A stretch of DNA of 39,716 nucleotides from Clostridium sp. (GTDB lineage Bacteria; Bacillota; Clostridia; Acetivibrionales; Acetivibrionaceae): assembly GCA_012523755.1 (NCBI GenBank), contig JAAYTO010000115.1, positions 1 to 39,716 of the forward strand, in the 5' to 3' direction. Of the stretch, positions 25,886-34,533 are shown piece after piece (the first letter of the stretch is position 1; each line of letters opens with the position of its first letter). The translations under genes were made by a program, and so were the position numbers. The notes beneath the pieces were generated by a model. It searched no databases. It was given only the letters and a program-made list of their open reading frames with translations, and was not told where the DNA came from.

Positions 25886-25894
25886 ATTATAGCA
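25886..25894 (-). promoter_or_regulatory. Extended -10 promoter of the riboswitch RNA
   Basis: On the minus strand TGCTATAAT, a perfect TGnTATAAT extended -10, about 31 bases before the inverted-repeat arm at 25855. No good -35 is seen, which extended -10 promoters tolerate. Transcription would begin near 25879. Confidence 0.65.
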
Positions 25895-26001
25895 CATAGT
25901 AAATAAAAAATAAAGATGAATTTTGGATTATTTTATGATTTGTATGTAAAATATTAATTTACGAAAAAAATAAATATAACACTGTAATTTAGAAATAATT
26001 G

Positions 26002-26010
26002 TGGTATAAT
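26002..26010 (+). promoter_or_regulatory. Extended -10 promoter upstream of PilZ gene
   Basis: TGGTATAAT on the plus strand, a perfect extended -10 with a poor -35. It would give a long leader of nearly 300 bases before the PilZ start at 26313. I could not identify a known riboswitch in that leader. Confidence 0.6.
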
Positions 26011-26236
26011 TAATATATGGAGATTTATCTATTTTAATTATCTGGGTGTGGGCAGCCTGTGGCAAATAACAGATCATTGTATTCTAAAGGGTTAATTCTT
26101 ATAATAATGCTAAATCAGTAATATGAAGGTTATAAAGTGCAAAATTATATATCGGGCTAATTGATATAAAGGATGGCTGATTTTAGAAGGTATTGTTTTA
26201 TTTAAGTAGAATCTAACAAAATAATAGGGACAGAAA

Positions 26237-26299
26237 ATGAAAGAGTTTATTACTTTGAAGATTTACTGGTCAAAAAAAAAGATTCAGAATTCAACGTGA
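26237..26299 (+). CDS. Possible 20-aa leader peptide before PilZ gene
   Basis: Short ORF too small for the ORF track: ATG 26237 to TGA 26297-26299, starting MKEFITLKIYW and ending in a basic KKKIQNST. AGGGA lies six bases before the ATG. It contains a run of nine A. The PilZ start is 13 bases after its stop. It could be a coupled leader peptide or simply chance. Confidence 0.35.
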   Translation: MKEFITLKIYWSKKKIQNST

Positions 26300-26312
26300 A
26301 AGGGGCATCGGT

Positions 26313-26975
26313 ATGTCAGGATATAATCTGGATGAAAACAAGGGAATATTTAGCCTTTTTGGAATCAAAAATCTTACAAAACTTATTAAACAGGGAGCCG
26401 CAATGGATGTAAAGCATTTTAAAATGTATGAATACATGAATTGTACTGTGCTTGAAAAAAGCGAAAATGACATTAAGCTTGAAATGAAAGACCATACACA
26501 GGAGACTCTTTTCTTTCCCGGAGATCATGTTGTTTTGAACTATTCAAACAATAACGAGCTTTATGTTATAGATGGCACTATTGTTTATGTTTTCAGTATT
26601 AATCCTCCGGTGATTAAAGTCAGAATGAATAAATGTGAAAAGTTGAAAAACCTGAGGAAGCATGAGAGGTATTATGTTAGTCTTATGGCCAACATCAGGG
26701 TTTCCGGATCTAATAAGCCATTCTTTGCTGTTGTTAAAAACATGAGTTCCGGAGGAATTAAAATCAACAGTGACGAGCGTCTTATGCCGGAAGATGTGCT
26801 TGAGGTTGAGGTTATACTTGACAGGACAAACAAGCTTGTTTTCAGCGGAGCAGTAGTAAGAAAAAACAAATTAGGAAATTATTTTGAGTACGGAATCGAA
26901 ATTAAAGGAATATCCGAGTCTAATATAAAATGTCTTTACCACTATTTAAAGTGGCTTGGTTCGGAATACAGGTAA
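26313..26975 (+). CDS. YcgR-like PilZ domain c-di-GMP receptor
   Basis: A 220-residue cytosolic protein. The N-terminal half (about 38-115) looks like the YcgR/PilZN flagellar-brake beta domain (FFPGDHVVLNYSNNNELYVIDGTI). The C-terminal PilZ domain has RKHERY (RxxxR) near residue 116 and NMSSGG ((D/N)xSxxG) near 146, the two c-di-GMP-binding motifs. Such proteins link c-di-GMP to motility or surface behaviour. An unusual Phe/Leu-rich extension MSGYNLDENKGIFSLFGIKN precedes the first domain. AGGGGC lies six bases before the ATG. It is a single gene next to a c-di-GMP riboswitch on the opposite strand. Confidence 0.9.
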   Translation: MSGYNLDENKGIFSLFGIKNLTKLIKQGAAMDVKHFKMYEYMNCTVLEKSENDIKLEMKDHTQETLFFPGDHVVLNYSNNNELYVIDGTIVYVFSINPPVIKVRMNKCEKLKNLRKHERYYVSLMANIRVSGSNKPFFAVVKNMSSGGIKINSDERLMPEDVLEVEVILDRTNKLVFSGAVVRKNKLGNYFEYGIEIKGISESNIKCLYHYLKWLGSEYR

Positions 26976-27204
26976 ATCACATCTTATTTTAAATCTAATT
27001 ATTGATGGGTTTTAAGGCTTGCCCAGGTATCTTTCTATTCCTGATTAAATTTATTCTGTCATTATTATCCTCTTGAAACTAATACTAAATAATAATCAGA
27101 TTATATTGGTTAAACTATATAATATGTGTTAGAATATTTTAGGTACAGTTGGTTTACGACAGTTGCCGATAACCGATATAGAAGCAAAAACAGAGAGGAT
27201 AAAA

Positions 27205-28368
27205 ATGGAAAGAGAAATATATCTGGACAACAGTGCCACTACAAGGCCCTATGATGAAGTTGTTGATTTTATAGATGATATAAACAGAAATTTTTACGGC
27301 AATCCTTCATCCTTACATACAAAGGGGATTCAAGCGGAGAAGCTGATAAGGAACTCCAGGGATATTATCGCAAGAACCCTTGGTGCAGCTAGGGATGAGA
27401 TTTATTTTACATCCGGAGGTACTGAGGCAAATAACCTTGCCATAGCAGGATATCTTTATGCCAATCCTCGAAAAGGGAAGCATATCATAACAACAAAGAC
27501 AGAGCATCCTTCAGTTTTGGAGGTGTTCAAACACATGTCCGATCAAGGCTATAATGTTGATTACCTAGATGTTGATTCGAAGGGTTCGGTTTGCATTGAT
27601 GATATAGAAAGACTTGTAAATGAGGATACTTCTCTTATCAGTATTATTGGTGTAAATAATGAAACCGGGGCGATACAACCCATCGATGAGATTGCAGCGG
27701 TTATAAATAAAATTGGAAAGGATATTATATTGCATGTGGATGGGGTTCAGGCCTATGGAAAATTAAACATTATTCTCCAAAATCAGAGGATTGATATATT
27801 GACCATGAGTTCTCATAAGATTCATGGGCCTAAAGGTGTTGGGGCAATATATATAAAAAAGGGCACTAAAGTTAAACCCTTGGTTTTAGGGGGAGGGCAG
27901 GAGAGACTTCTAAGATCTGGAACTGAAAATGTGCCGGGAATTTGCGGTTTTGGCATGGCAGCCGATATAACCTATAAAAGAATTGATAGTAACGGAAAAC
28001 ACTGCAGCTGTATCAAAAACATGTTTATTGAAAGGCTGAAGAATGAAGTTGACAGTGCTACGGTTATATCTCCGGAAAACTCATCCCCTTATATTTTAAA
28101 TGTTTCTTTTGCCGATATTCGTGCAGAAGTACTTTTACACCATTTGGAGGCGAGGAATATATTTGTGTCCACAGGATCGGCCTGCTCTTCAAGAAGACAG
28201 GTTCACAGCCATGTGCTCAAGGCAATGGGAGTCAAACCGGAACTTATTGAAGGAGCAATAAGATTCAGTTTTTCATCCTTTAACACCAAGGAGGATATAA
28301 TTGAAACTGTGGAAGCTATAAAAGATATTTTACCGAAGATTAGAATTAGGCGTGGAGGAAGAAGATGA
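27205..28368 (+). CDS. Cysteine desulfurase (NifS/IscS family)
   Basis: A 387-residue PLP enzyme taking sulfur from cysteine to form a persulfide. It starts MEREIYLDNSATTRP. TSGGTEANNLA and the PLP lysine in SSHKIHGPKGVGAIYI are present, and the active cysteine is in STGSACSSRRQVHS. The next gene, thiI, overlaps by four bases (ATGA), so this is very likely the dedicated sulfur donor for ThiI in 4-thiouridine or thiamine synthesis (NifZ-like role). ATG 27205 with GAGAGGA is chosen over the 14-residue longer track ORF. Confidence 0.95.
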   Translation: MEREIYLDNSATTRPYDEVVDFIDDINRNFYGNPSSLHTKGIQAEKLIRNSRDIIARTLGAARDEIYFTSGGTEANNLAIAGYLYANPRKGKHIITTKTEHPSVLEVFKHMSDQGYNVDYLDVDSKGSVCIDDIERLVNEDTSLISIIGVNNETGAIQPIDEIAAVINKIGKDIILHVDGVQAYGKLNIILQNQRIDILTMSSHKIHGPKGVGAIYIKKGTKVKPLVLGGGQERLLRSGTENVPGICGFGMAADITYKRIDSNGKHCSCIKNMFIERLKNEVDSATVISPENSSPYILNVSFADIRAEVLLHHLEARNIFVSTGSACSSRRQVHSHVLKAMGVKPELIEGAIRFSFSSFNTKEDIIETVEAIKDILPKIRIRRGGRR

Positions 28369-29543
28369 AAAAGGTTATTTTGATAAGATACGGAGAAATA
28401 CTTCTAAAAGGGCTGAACAGATCTATGTTTGAAAGTAAACTTATAAGCAACATTAAAAGGTCTGTTCGTAAACTGGGAAAGGTAACTGTGAGAAAGTCAC
28501 AGGCAAGAATATACATCGAGCCCCACGAAGATAATTATAACTTTGATGAGGCAATCGAGCTTGTTTCAAAGGTTTTTGGAATTGTTTCGGTAAGCCCGGT
28601 GTGGAGGATAGATTCCGATTATAATACTATAAAGGAATATTCCTTTAAAATGGTAAAGGATCTGGTCGAAAGAAAGGGTTATTCAACCTTTAAGGTCGAG
28701 ACCAAGAGAGGAAATAAGCAGTTTCCCATGGATTCCCTTGAAATAAGCAGAGATTTGGGAGCCCATATACTTAAAAATGTTCCCGAATTGAGTGTGGATG
28801 TTAAGAATCCGCAATTTATTCTGTATGTGGAAGTGCGGGATTTTACCTATATTTATTCAGAAATAATTCCTGCGGTTTGCGGTATGCCTGTTGGAACGAA
28901 TGGCAAAGCTATGCTTTTGTTATCGGGAGGTATTGACAGTCCTGCTGCCGGATGGATGATAGCTAAAAGAGGCGTTGAAATAGATGCCGTTCATTATTAT
29001 AGCTATCCCTATACCAGTGAAAGGGCTAAAGAGAAGGTTATTGAACTGGCGAAAATTCTTGCTTCCTACTGTTATAATATAAACCTTCATATTGTTCCCT
29101 TTACCGATATTCAGATGGAGATATATGAAAAATGTCCCCATGAGGAGCTTACAATAATTATGAGAAGGATAATGATGCAAATAGCCGAAAAGATAGCCGA
29201 AAAAACCGGTTCACTGGCATTGGTTACTGGTGAAAGCATCGGACAGGTGGCAAGCCAGACAATACATAGTCTTGCGGTAACAAATGCAGCGGTTAGCATG
29301 CCTGTTTTTAAACCTTTAATTGGAATGGATAAGAACGAGGTGGTAAATATCGCCAAAAAGATCGGCACCTATGAGACCTCCATTCTTCCTTATGAAGATT
29401 GTTGTACGGTCTTTGTTGCAAAACATCCTGTGACAAGACCAAAACTTGACAGGATAGTGCTTTCCGAAAGCAAATTGGATCTTGCTGGGCTTATGGATAA
29501 GGCGATAGAGAATACTGAAGTAATGACCATAACTGCAGAATAG
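28365..29543 (+). CDS. thiI: tRNA 4-thiouridine synthase ThiI
   Basis: A 392-residue enzyme that adenylates U8 of tRNA and transfers sulfur, also feeding thiamine thiazole synthesis. Ferredoxin-like/THUMP region in the first 165 residues, then the PP-loop LLLSGGIDSPAAGWMIAKRG and the later GESIGQVASQT and PYEDCCTVFV. No rhodanese extension, as usual in Firmicutes, so sulfur comes from the partner desulfurase encoded just upstream. ATG overlaps the upstream stop. Confidence 0.96.
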   Translation: MKKVILIRYGEILLKGLNRSMFESKLISNIKRSVRKLGKVTVRKSQARIYIEPHEDNYNFDEAIELVSKVFGIVSVSPVWRIDSDYNTIKEYSFKMVKDLVERKGYSTFKVETKRGNKQFPMDSLEISRDLGAHILKNVPELSVDVKNPQFILYVEVRDFTYIYSEIIPAVCGMPVGTNGKAMLLLSGGIDSPAAGWMIAKRGVEIDAVHYYSYPYTSERAKEKVIELAKILASYCYNINLHIVPFTDIQMEIYEKCPHEELTIIMRRIMMQIAEKIAEKTGSLALVTGESIGQVASQTIHSLAVTNAAVSMPVFKPLIGMDKNEVVNIAKKIGTYETSILPYEDCCTVFVAKHPVTRPKLDRIVLSESKLDLAGLMDKAIENTEVMTITAE

Positions 29544-29663
29544 TACTTGAAATATTAAAATATAAAAATAATGGATGTATGTAATATTATATTTAATTGC
29601 AACAATATCTATATAGTAGTAGATAAGCTTTGAAGGGTTTACTTCAGTAAAGAAGGTATAGAT

Positions 29664-31043
29664 ATGTTTGTTGCAATTATCTCAAAACATAAAATTAAAA
29701 TAAAATTAATTATAAGTGTTTTACTTTTGATATTAACGTTCTTTTTGGCACGGATTATTATTCTGTTGAGTGAAGACACTTTTTACAAGGGTGTTTTGGT
29801 GGAAGGTATTGATGTATCAGGGTTAAGTAAAAGTCAGGCAAGAGAACTTGTAGCAAAGAAGCTAAACAGGATAATTATTGAAAACAGTATTCTTTTGAAC
29901 TATGAAGACAGGACGTGGACTTTGGGATTGAGGGATATTTCCTATGGCTTTTTATTGGATGAAGCTATAGAGAAAGCATATGCGTTGGGAAGGGAAGGCA
30001 ATTTTTTAAAAAGGCTTAAGACAATACGGGAATTAAAATCCAATAAAAAGAATATGCAGGCTGGGGCAAGCTTTTCAAAACCACAACTTGAAGCTTACAT
30101 AACTGGTATAAAATATCAGATAGACAAAAAAGAGAAGAATGCCTCGGCAATGTATAAAGATGGGAATATATTGTTTGAAAAAGAGGTTATAGGCCGCATA
30201 ATGAATGTTGACAATAATGTAAATTTGTTGGAAAATAAATTATTAGGAAGAGATTTCTCGCCTTTTAGCCTAGAAGTAAGGTGGATTTATCCTAAAATAC
30301 TGTATGATGATATTTCGGGCATCGAGGAGGTTGTTACCTCTTTTTCTACCGGTTTTAACTCGGCAAATGTCAATAGAACCCACAATATTAAACTGGCATG
30401 TGAAAGAATCAATAATAAAATACTCCTTCCCGATGAGATTTTTTCGATGGATGCGTCTTTGGGAACAAGGACCAAAGAAAATGGCTATAAGGATGCACCG
30501 GTGATAGTCAAAGGCAAATTGATAGAAGGAGTTGGCGGAGGCGTATGCCAGGTTACGACAACGCTCTATGTTGCAGTTCTGGAGGCAAAACTTGAAATAG
30601 TGGAAAGGGTGAATCATTCAATACCTTTAGGGTATGTAGCGGCAGGACAGGATGCAACTATTTCAGAAGGCTATATTGATTTCAAGTTCATAAATAACAA
30701 GGATTATCCGTTTCTTATAAGTGCATCGGTTGAAGGCAGCAGAGTGGTTATCAGGCTTTTAGGAAAGAGGGACGCAGCAAGGAATAAAGTAAAACTAAGG
30801 TCGGTCATAACAGAGTATTTGAATCCTCCAAAGGATGAAATAATCATCGATGATACATTGCCTGCGGGAACGGCTGAAGTTGAAAGAAAACCTGTTCGCG
30901 GACTTAAGGTGGTAGTTTTCAGGGAAACCTATGATGAGAACAACAGGCTGATTGAAAAAGAAAAGATTTCAGAGGATGTTTACCAACCAGTAAGGGGGCG
31001 TATAAGAGTAAGTTCTGACTATTCCGCTCAAAACACTGATTGA
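29664..31043 (+). CDS. VanW family cell-wall protein
   Basis: A 459-residue membrane-anchored extracellular protein. N-terminal helix (IKLIISVLLLILTFFLARIIILL), then a peptidoglycan-binding-like domain (GVLVEGIDVSGLSKSQARELV), the VanW domain near 235-370 (FSTGFNSANVNRTHNIKLAC, GVGGGVCQVTTTLY) and a C-terminal G5-like domain. Named after vancomycin-cluster VanW, but most members are unrelated to resistance and probably act in wall or spore-coat remodelling. No van genes are nearby. AAGAAGG precedes the ATG. It stands 120 bases after thiI. Confidence 0.92.
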   Translation: MFVAIISKHKIKIKLIISVLLLILTFFLARIIILLSEDTFYKGVLVEGIDVSGLSKSQARELVAKKLNRIIIENSILLNYEDRTWTLGLRDISYGFLLDEAIEKAYALGREGNFLKRLKTIRELKSNKKNMQAGASFSKPQLEAYITGIKYQIDKKEKNASAMYKDGNILFEKEVIGRIMNVDNNVNLLENKLLGRDFSPFSLEVRWIYPKILYDDISGIEEVVTSFSTGFNSANVNRTHNIKLACERINNKILLPDEIFSMDASLGTRTKENGYKDAPVIVKGKLIEGVGGGVCQVTTTLYVAVLEAKLEIVERVNHSIPLGYVAAGQDATISEGYIDFKFINNKDYPFLISASVEGSRVVIRLLGKRDAARNKVKLRSVITEYLNPPKDEIIIDDTLPAGTAEVERKPVRGLKVVVFRETYDENNRLIEKEKISEDVYQPVRGRIRVSSDYSAQNTD

Positions 31044-31099
31044 TATTATGAATTGATAGGGGGAGAATAACGCTACGAGAGGGAAAGAGAGGGAAACAA

Positions 31100-31777
31100 T
31101 TGATTGATTCATTGTATAATAAGAGTGTAGTATGTCCGGTGTGTCAGAAAAAAATAGAGGTAACTAGGGTAAAATCAAAGAATTGTATTGTCGCATCCCG
31201 GGATACCGATTTTTGTGTTTATTATGAAAGCGTTAACCCGATTTTTTATGATGTGTGGGTTTGCGGTAACTGTGGGTATGCAGCACAGGGAGAGAGATTC
31301 GAGGATATTTCGGAAAGGGATGTCAAAGCAATTAAAGAAGGCATAACCAAGCGTTGGAAGTCCAGAAGCTTCACGGGAGAAAGGGATATTGATAAGGCTC
31401 TTGAGGCTTTCAAGCTTGCCCTTTACAATCTCTCAAAGATGGATGCAAAGCCTATAGATTTTGCAAAGGTATGCTTGAGAATTGCATGGATTTACAGGAT
31501 GAAAAAGGACGAGCGGGAGACAGAATTTTTAAAGTATGCCTTAAGGTACTATAAAGAAACCTATGAAAATGAAAGGTTTCCAGTGGGAAAGCTTGATGAG
31601 TATACATGCATGTATATGATTGCTGAGCTTGAAAGGCGTGTCGGTAATTATAATGATGCCGTAGTTTGGTTCAACAAGGTTATAAGTTCACCGGAAGCAA
31701 GAAGAAATAAACTTTTGATTGAAAATGCAAGGGATCAATACCATTTAACAAAGGAACAGATGGCAAATGGGGGGTAA
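31100..31777 (+). CDS. DUF2225 zinc-ribbon/TPR protein
   Basis: A 225-residue cytosolic protein of the DUF2225 family. It opens with a split zinc ribbon (CPVC near 12-15 and CGNCGYAA near 55) and continues in a helical TPR-like region (ALEAFKLALYNL, LKYALRYYKETYENE, YNDAVVWFNKVISSPEARR). Function is not known. The start TTG 31100 lies six bases after GAGAGGGA. The next gene begins three bases after its stop, showing one operon. Confidence 0.88.
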   Translation: MIDSLYNKSVVCPVCQKKIEVTRVKSKNCIVASRDTDFCVYYESVNPIFYDVWVCGNCGYAAQGERFEDISERDVKAIKEGITKRWKSRSFTGERDIDKALEAFKLALYNLSKMDAKPIDFAKVCLRIAWIYRMKKDERETEFLKYALRYYKETYENERFPVGKLDEYTCMYMIAELERRVGNYNDAVVWFNKVISSPEARRNKLLIENARDQYHLTKEQMANGG

Positions 31778-31780
31778 AAG

Positions 31781-32773
31781 ATGGACATAGGAAAGGTTCC
31801 AAACAGCATATTAAATGAGATAGTTTTAAATAAGATAAAAGTCAACAGAAAAGAAATTCTTATAGGTCCCAAAATTGGTGAGGATTGCGGTGCAGTGGAT
31901 TTCGGGAAGGATGTTTGCGTATTGACTTCTGATCCCATAACCGGTGCCGCCAATGAGATTGGTCATTTGGCAGTTCATGTGTCGTGCAATGATATAGCCT
32001 CAAGCGGTGCCGAACCTTTAGGTCTTCTTGTGACAATTCTTGCACCCGGCGGGACACAAAAAGAGGATATTGAATCGGTTATGCTTGAAATAGCCGAAGC
32101 GGCGAATTCCTTGAATGTTGATGTAATAGGGGGACATACGGAGATAACCACTGCTGTCAACAGAATGGTGATTATAAGTACGGCTGTGGGAAAGGTGCAA
32201 AGGGACAAGCTTGTCACTACCTCCGGTGCCCAGGCGGGGGATGATATTATTGTTACTAAGTCTTCCGGTATTGAGGGAACGGCAATAATCGCACACGACA
32301 ACGAAGCAGAGCTCGTGGACAGGCTTGGCAAGGACTTTGTTGAGAGGGCTAAGGCTTTTATCAAAAGGGTGAGCGTTGTAAAGGAAGGATTGATTGCAGG
32401 GGCTTTTGGCGTAAACTCAATGCACGATGTTACTGAGGGCGGTATTTTAGGTGCTGTTTGGGAGATTTCGGAGGCTTCAAAGACGGGGGCTGTTATATAT
32501 AAAGACCTGGTGCCCGTAGAAAAGGAAACTTTGAAGATTTGCGAAATATATGGAATAGATTATTTAAGGCTTATTTCAAGCGGATGTATGATGATTACCT
32601 GTAAGAGAGGGCCGGAGCTTGTCAAAAAGCTTAATTCCAATGGGATCAAGGCGACAATAATCGGTAAGGTAACCGGCGATGGAGAGAGAAAACTGGTTTG
32701 CGGTGACAGGGTTTTAGGTATAGGGGAAAGCGGTACCGATGAGCTGTATAAAACTCAAATCAACAGCCATTAG
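31781..32773 (+). CDS. AIR synthase/HypE-like protein
   Basis: A 330-residue protein of the PurM/HypE/ThiL/SelD ATP-binding superfamily. N-terminal domain motifs: IGPKIGEDCGAVDFG, SDPITGA and HVSCNDIASSGAEPLGLL. Central GGHTE and C-terminal MHDVTEGGILGAVWE. It looks like the hydrogenase-maturation HypE group, but lacks the C-terminal PRIC cysteine motif of true HypE (it ends QINSH), and no other hyp genes are near. Real substrate unknown. Operon with the DUF2225 gene. Confidence 0.9.
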   Translation: MDIGKVPNSILNEIVLNKIKVNRKEILIGPKIGEDCGAVDFGKDVCVLTSDPITGAANEIGHLAVHVSCNDIASSGAEPLGLLVTILAPGGTQKEDIESVMLEIAEAANSLNVDVIGGHTEITTAVNRMVIISTAVGKVQRDKLVTTSGAQAGDDIIVTKSSGIEGTAIIAHDNEAELVDRLGKDFVERAKAFIKRVSVVKEGLIAGAFGVNSMHDVTEGGILGAVWEISEASKTGAVIYKDLVPVEKETLKICEIYGIDYLRLISSGCMMITCKRGPELVKKLNSNGIKATIIGKVTGDGERKLVCGDRVLGIGESGTDELYKTQINSH

Positions 32774-32859
32774 TTGTCTGCATATGATATTTTTCACATA
32801 ATTGAAGTTTAGAATTATAGCTTTCAAGAGTCATCTAGTCCCAAACATCCAAATAATCG

Positions 32860-32888
32860 TTGACATGGCGGACAATTATTAATATAAT
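32860..32888 (+). promoter_or_regulatory. Perfect consensus sigma-A promoter of glyA
   Basis: TTGACA (32860-32865), exactly 17 bases, TATAAT (32883-32888): 12 of 12 consensus positions. It gives a leader of about 57 bases before the glyA ATG at 32952. Confidence 0.9.
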
Positions 32889-32910
32889 TTTATTGTTTGA
32901 TTGGGATACC

Positions 32911-32931
32911 AAGGAAGTGTTTTGGTTCCTT
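32911..32931 (+). other. Leader hairpin before glyA
   Basis: AAGGAA-GTGTTTTGG-TTCCTT in the short glyA leader, with an overlapping alternative ACCAA/TTGGT. The AGGAGG ribosome site starts nine bases later. It may stabilise the mRNA or tune translation. It does not resemble a riboswitch I know. Confidence 0.55.
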
Positions 32932-32951
32932 AATAATTAGGAGGTTTTTTT

Positions 32952-34190
32952 ATGTATAGTTTGGATAAAATATTAAAATTTGATCCTGAGGTTGCAAAGG
33001 CAATTGAGGATGAGGTGAACCGTCAAAGGAATAATATAGAGCTTATTGCATCGGAGAATTTTGTCAGTGAAGCTGTAATGCAAGCGATGGGTACACCCTT
33101 GACCAACAAATATGCCGAAGGGTATCCTGGAAAAAGGTATTATGGCGGTTGTGAATGTGTTGATGTTGTTGAGAATCTTGCCATTGAACGTGCGAAGAAG
33201 ATTTTCGGAGCAGAACATGCAAATGTTCAGCCCCATTCAGGAGCACAGGCAAACATGGCAGTATTTTTTGCAGTCCTAAATCCCGGGGATACAATTTTAG
33301 GCATGAATCTTGCACATGGCGGACATTTAAGTCATGGAAGTCCTGTAAACATGTCCGGTAAATATTTTAATGTGATAGCGTATGGAGTGAGAAAGGACAA
33401 TTTCAGGATAGATTATGATGAGGTAAGGAAAACGGCAAAAGAACACAAGCCCAAGTTAATAATAGCAGGTGCAAGTGCATATCCTAGGGTAATAGATTTT
33501 AAAGCTTTCAGGGAAATTGCAGATGAGGTTGGGGCATATTTAATGGTAGATATTGCACACATTGCAGGATTGGTTGCAGCAGGTATTCATCCAAGTCCGG
33601 TTCCCCATGCCCATTTTGTTACCACAACCACTCACAAGACTTTGAGAGGTCCAAGAGGTGGGATGATATTGTGCGGCAGTGAGCATGCGAAGATAATTGA
33701 CAAGGCTGTTTTTCCTGGAATTCAGGGCGGACCTTTAATGCATGTAATAGCTGCAAAAGCTGTTAGTTTTCAAGAGGTGTTGACTGACGAGTTTAAACAA
33801 TATCAGAAACAGATAGTTAAAAACGCAAGTGCACTTGCCAATGCATTGATGGAAAAAGGTCTTGAGCTTGTTTCTGGCGGAACGGATAATCATTTGATGT
33901 TAGTAGATTTGAGAAATAAGGGACTTACCGGTAAATACGTTCAGAACATTTTGGACGATGTACGTATAACGGTAAATAAAAACGGAATTCCTTTTGATAC
34001 GCAAAGTCCATTCATAACAAGCGGTATCAGAATAGGTACACCGGCTGTTACAGCAAGGGGAATGAAAGAAGAGGATATGTTGGAGATAGCAGACCTTATC
34101 AATCTTACCATTACGGATTACGAAAACTCCCAGGATGCTGTAAGAGAAAGGGTAAGAACCTTATGTGATAAATATCCGCTATATAAATAA
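32952..34190 (+). CDS. glyA: Serine hydroxymethyltransferase
   Basis: A 412-residue cytosolic PLP enzyme converting serine and tetrahydrofolate to glycine and methylene-tetrahydrofolate, the substrate of FolD. Motifs: [40 protein letters not shown], and the PLP lysine in [14 protein letters not shown]. Length is standard. AGGAGG eight bases before the ATG. Monocistronic, with a perfect promoter and a strong terminator. Confidence 0.98.
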   Translation: MYSLDKILKFDPEVAKAIEDEVNRQRNNIELIASENFVSEAVMQAMGTPLTNKYAEGYPGKRYYGGCECVDVVENLAIERAKKIFGAEHANVQPHSGAQANMAVFFAVLNPGDTILGMNLAHGGHLSHGSPVNMSGKYFNVIAYGVRKDNFRIDYDEVRKTAKEHKPKLIIAGASAYPRVIDFKAFREIADEVGAYLMVDIAHIAGLVAAGIHPSPVPHAHFVTTTTHKTLRGPRGGMILCGSEHAKIIDKAVFPGIQGGPLMHVIAAKAVSFQEVLTDEFKQYQKQIVKNASALANALMEKGLELVSGGTDNHLMLVDLRNKGLTGKYVQNILDDVRITVNKNGIPFDTQSPFITSGIRIGTPAVTARGMKEEDMLEIADLINLTITDYENSQDAVRERVRTLCDKYPLYK

Positions 34191-34216
34191 TTACGGAACA
34201 ATTTTAATAAATATTT

Positions 34217-34248
34217 AAAAGCATCGGTAAATAAATCGATGCTTTTTG
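34217..34248 (+). terminator. Terminator after glyA
   Basis: 10-bp stem AAAAGCATCG / CGATGCTTTT with a 10-base loop and a T5 run, 27 bases after the stop. Confidence 0.9.
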
Positions 34249-34320
34249 AATATTTTCAGACAATATTAATGTTTTTTGCGTATTATTATAATGAACTGTT
34301 AAAACAAGGAGAGATTGTTT

Positions 34321-34518
34321 ATGAGTAAAAAATTATACCTTTCAAAATCAGATAAAGTCATTGGTGGAGTATGCGGAGGCATAGCCGAGTATTTTGCAGT
34401 TGATTCGGCACTTGTAAGGATTATAACTGTGATTGTTGCTTTAATGACGGCTGTCTTACCTTGGGTTCTGATTTATGTTGTCGCATGGGCTATAGTGCCA
34501 AAACGGTCTTTCTTTTAA
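34321..34518 (+). CDS. PspC domain small membrane protein
   Basis: A 65-residue protein, MSKKLYLSKSDKVIGGVCGGIAEYF, then a single hydrophobic segment (ALVRIITVIVALMTAVLPWVLIYVVAWAIV) that may form one long or two short helices, and a basic end. This is the complete stand-alone PspC domain, linked in other bacteria to envelope stress. No psp partners are nearby. AAGGAG upstream supports ATG 34321. It converges on the transglutaminase gene, with only 15 bases between stops and no clear hairpin. Confidence 0.92.
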   Translation: MSKKLYLSKSDKVIGGVCGGIAEYFAVDSALVRIITVIVALMTAVLPWVLIYVVAWAIVPKRSFF

Positions 34519-34533
34519 TGTCACTTAAAAGCT

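Noticed and set aside
26237-26975. Programmed frameshift at the A9 run joining the 20-aa ORF to the PilZ frame
   Set aside because: A shift would connect the frames, but the PilZ ATG has its own good ribosome site and there is no supporting conservation.
29664-31043. Vancomycin resistance determinant
   Set aside because: VanW-domain proteins are common in Clostridia without any van operon; no vanH, vanA/B or vanX genes are near.
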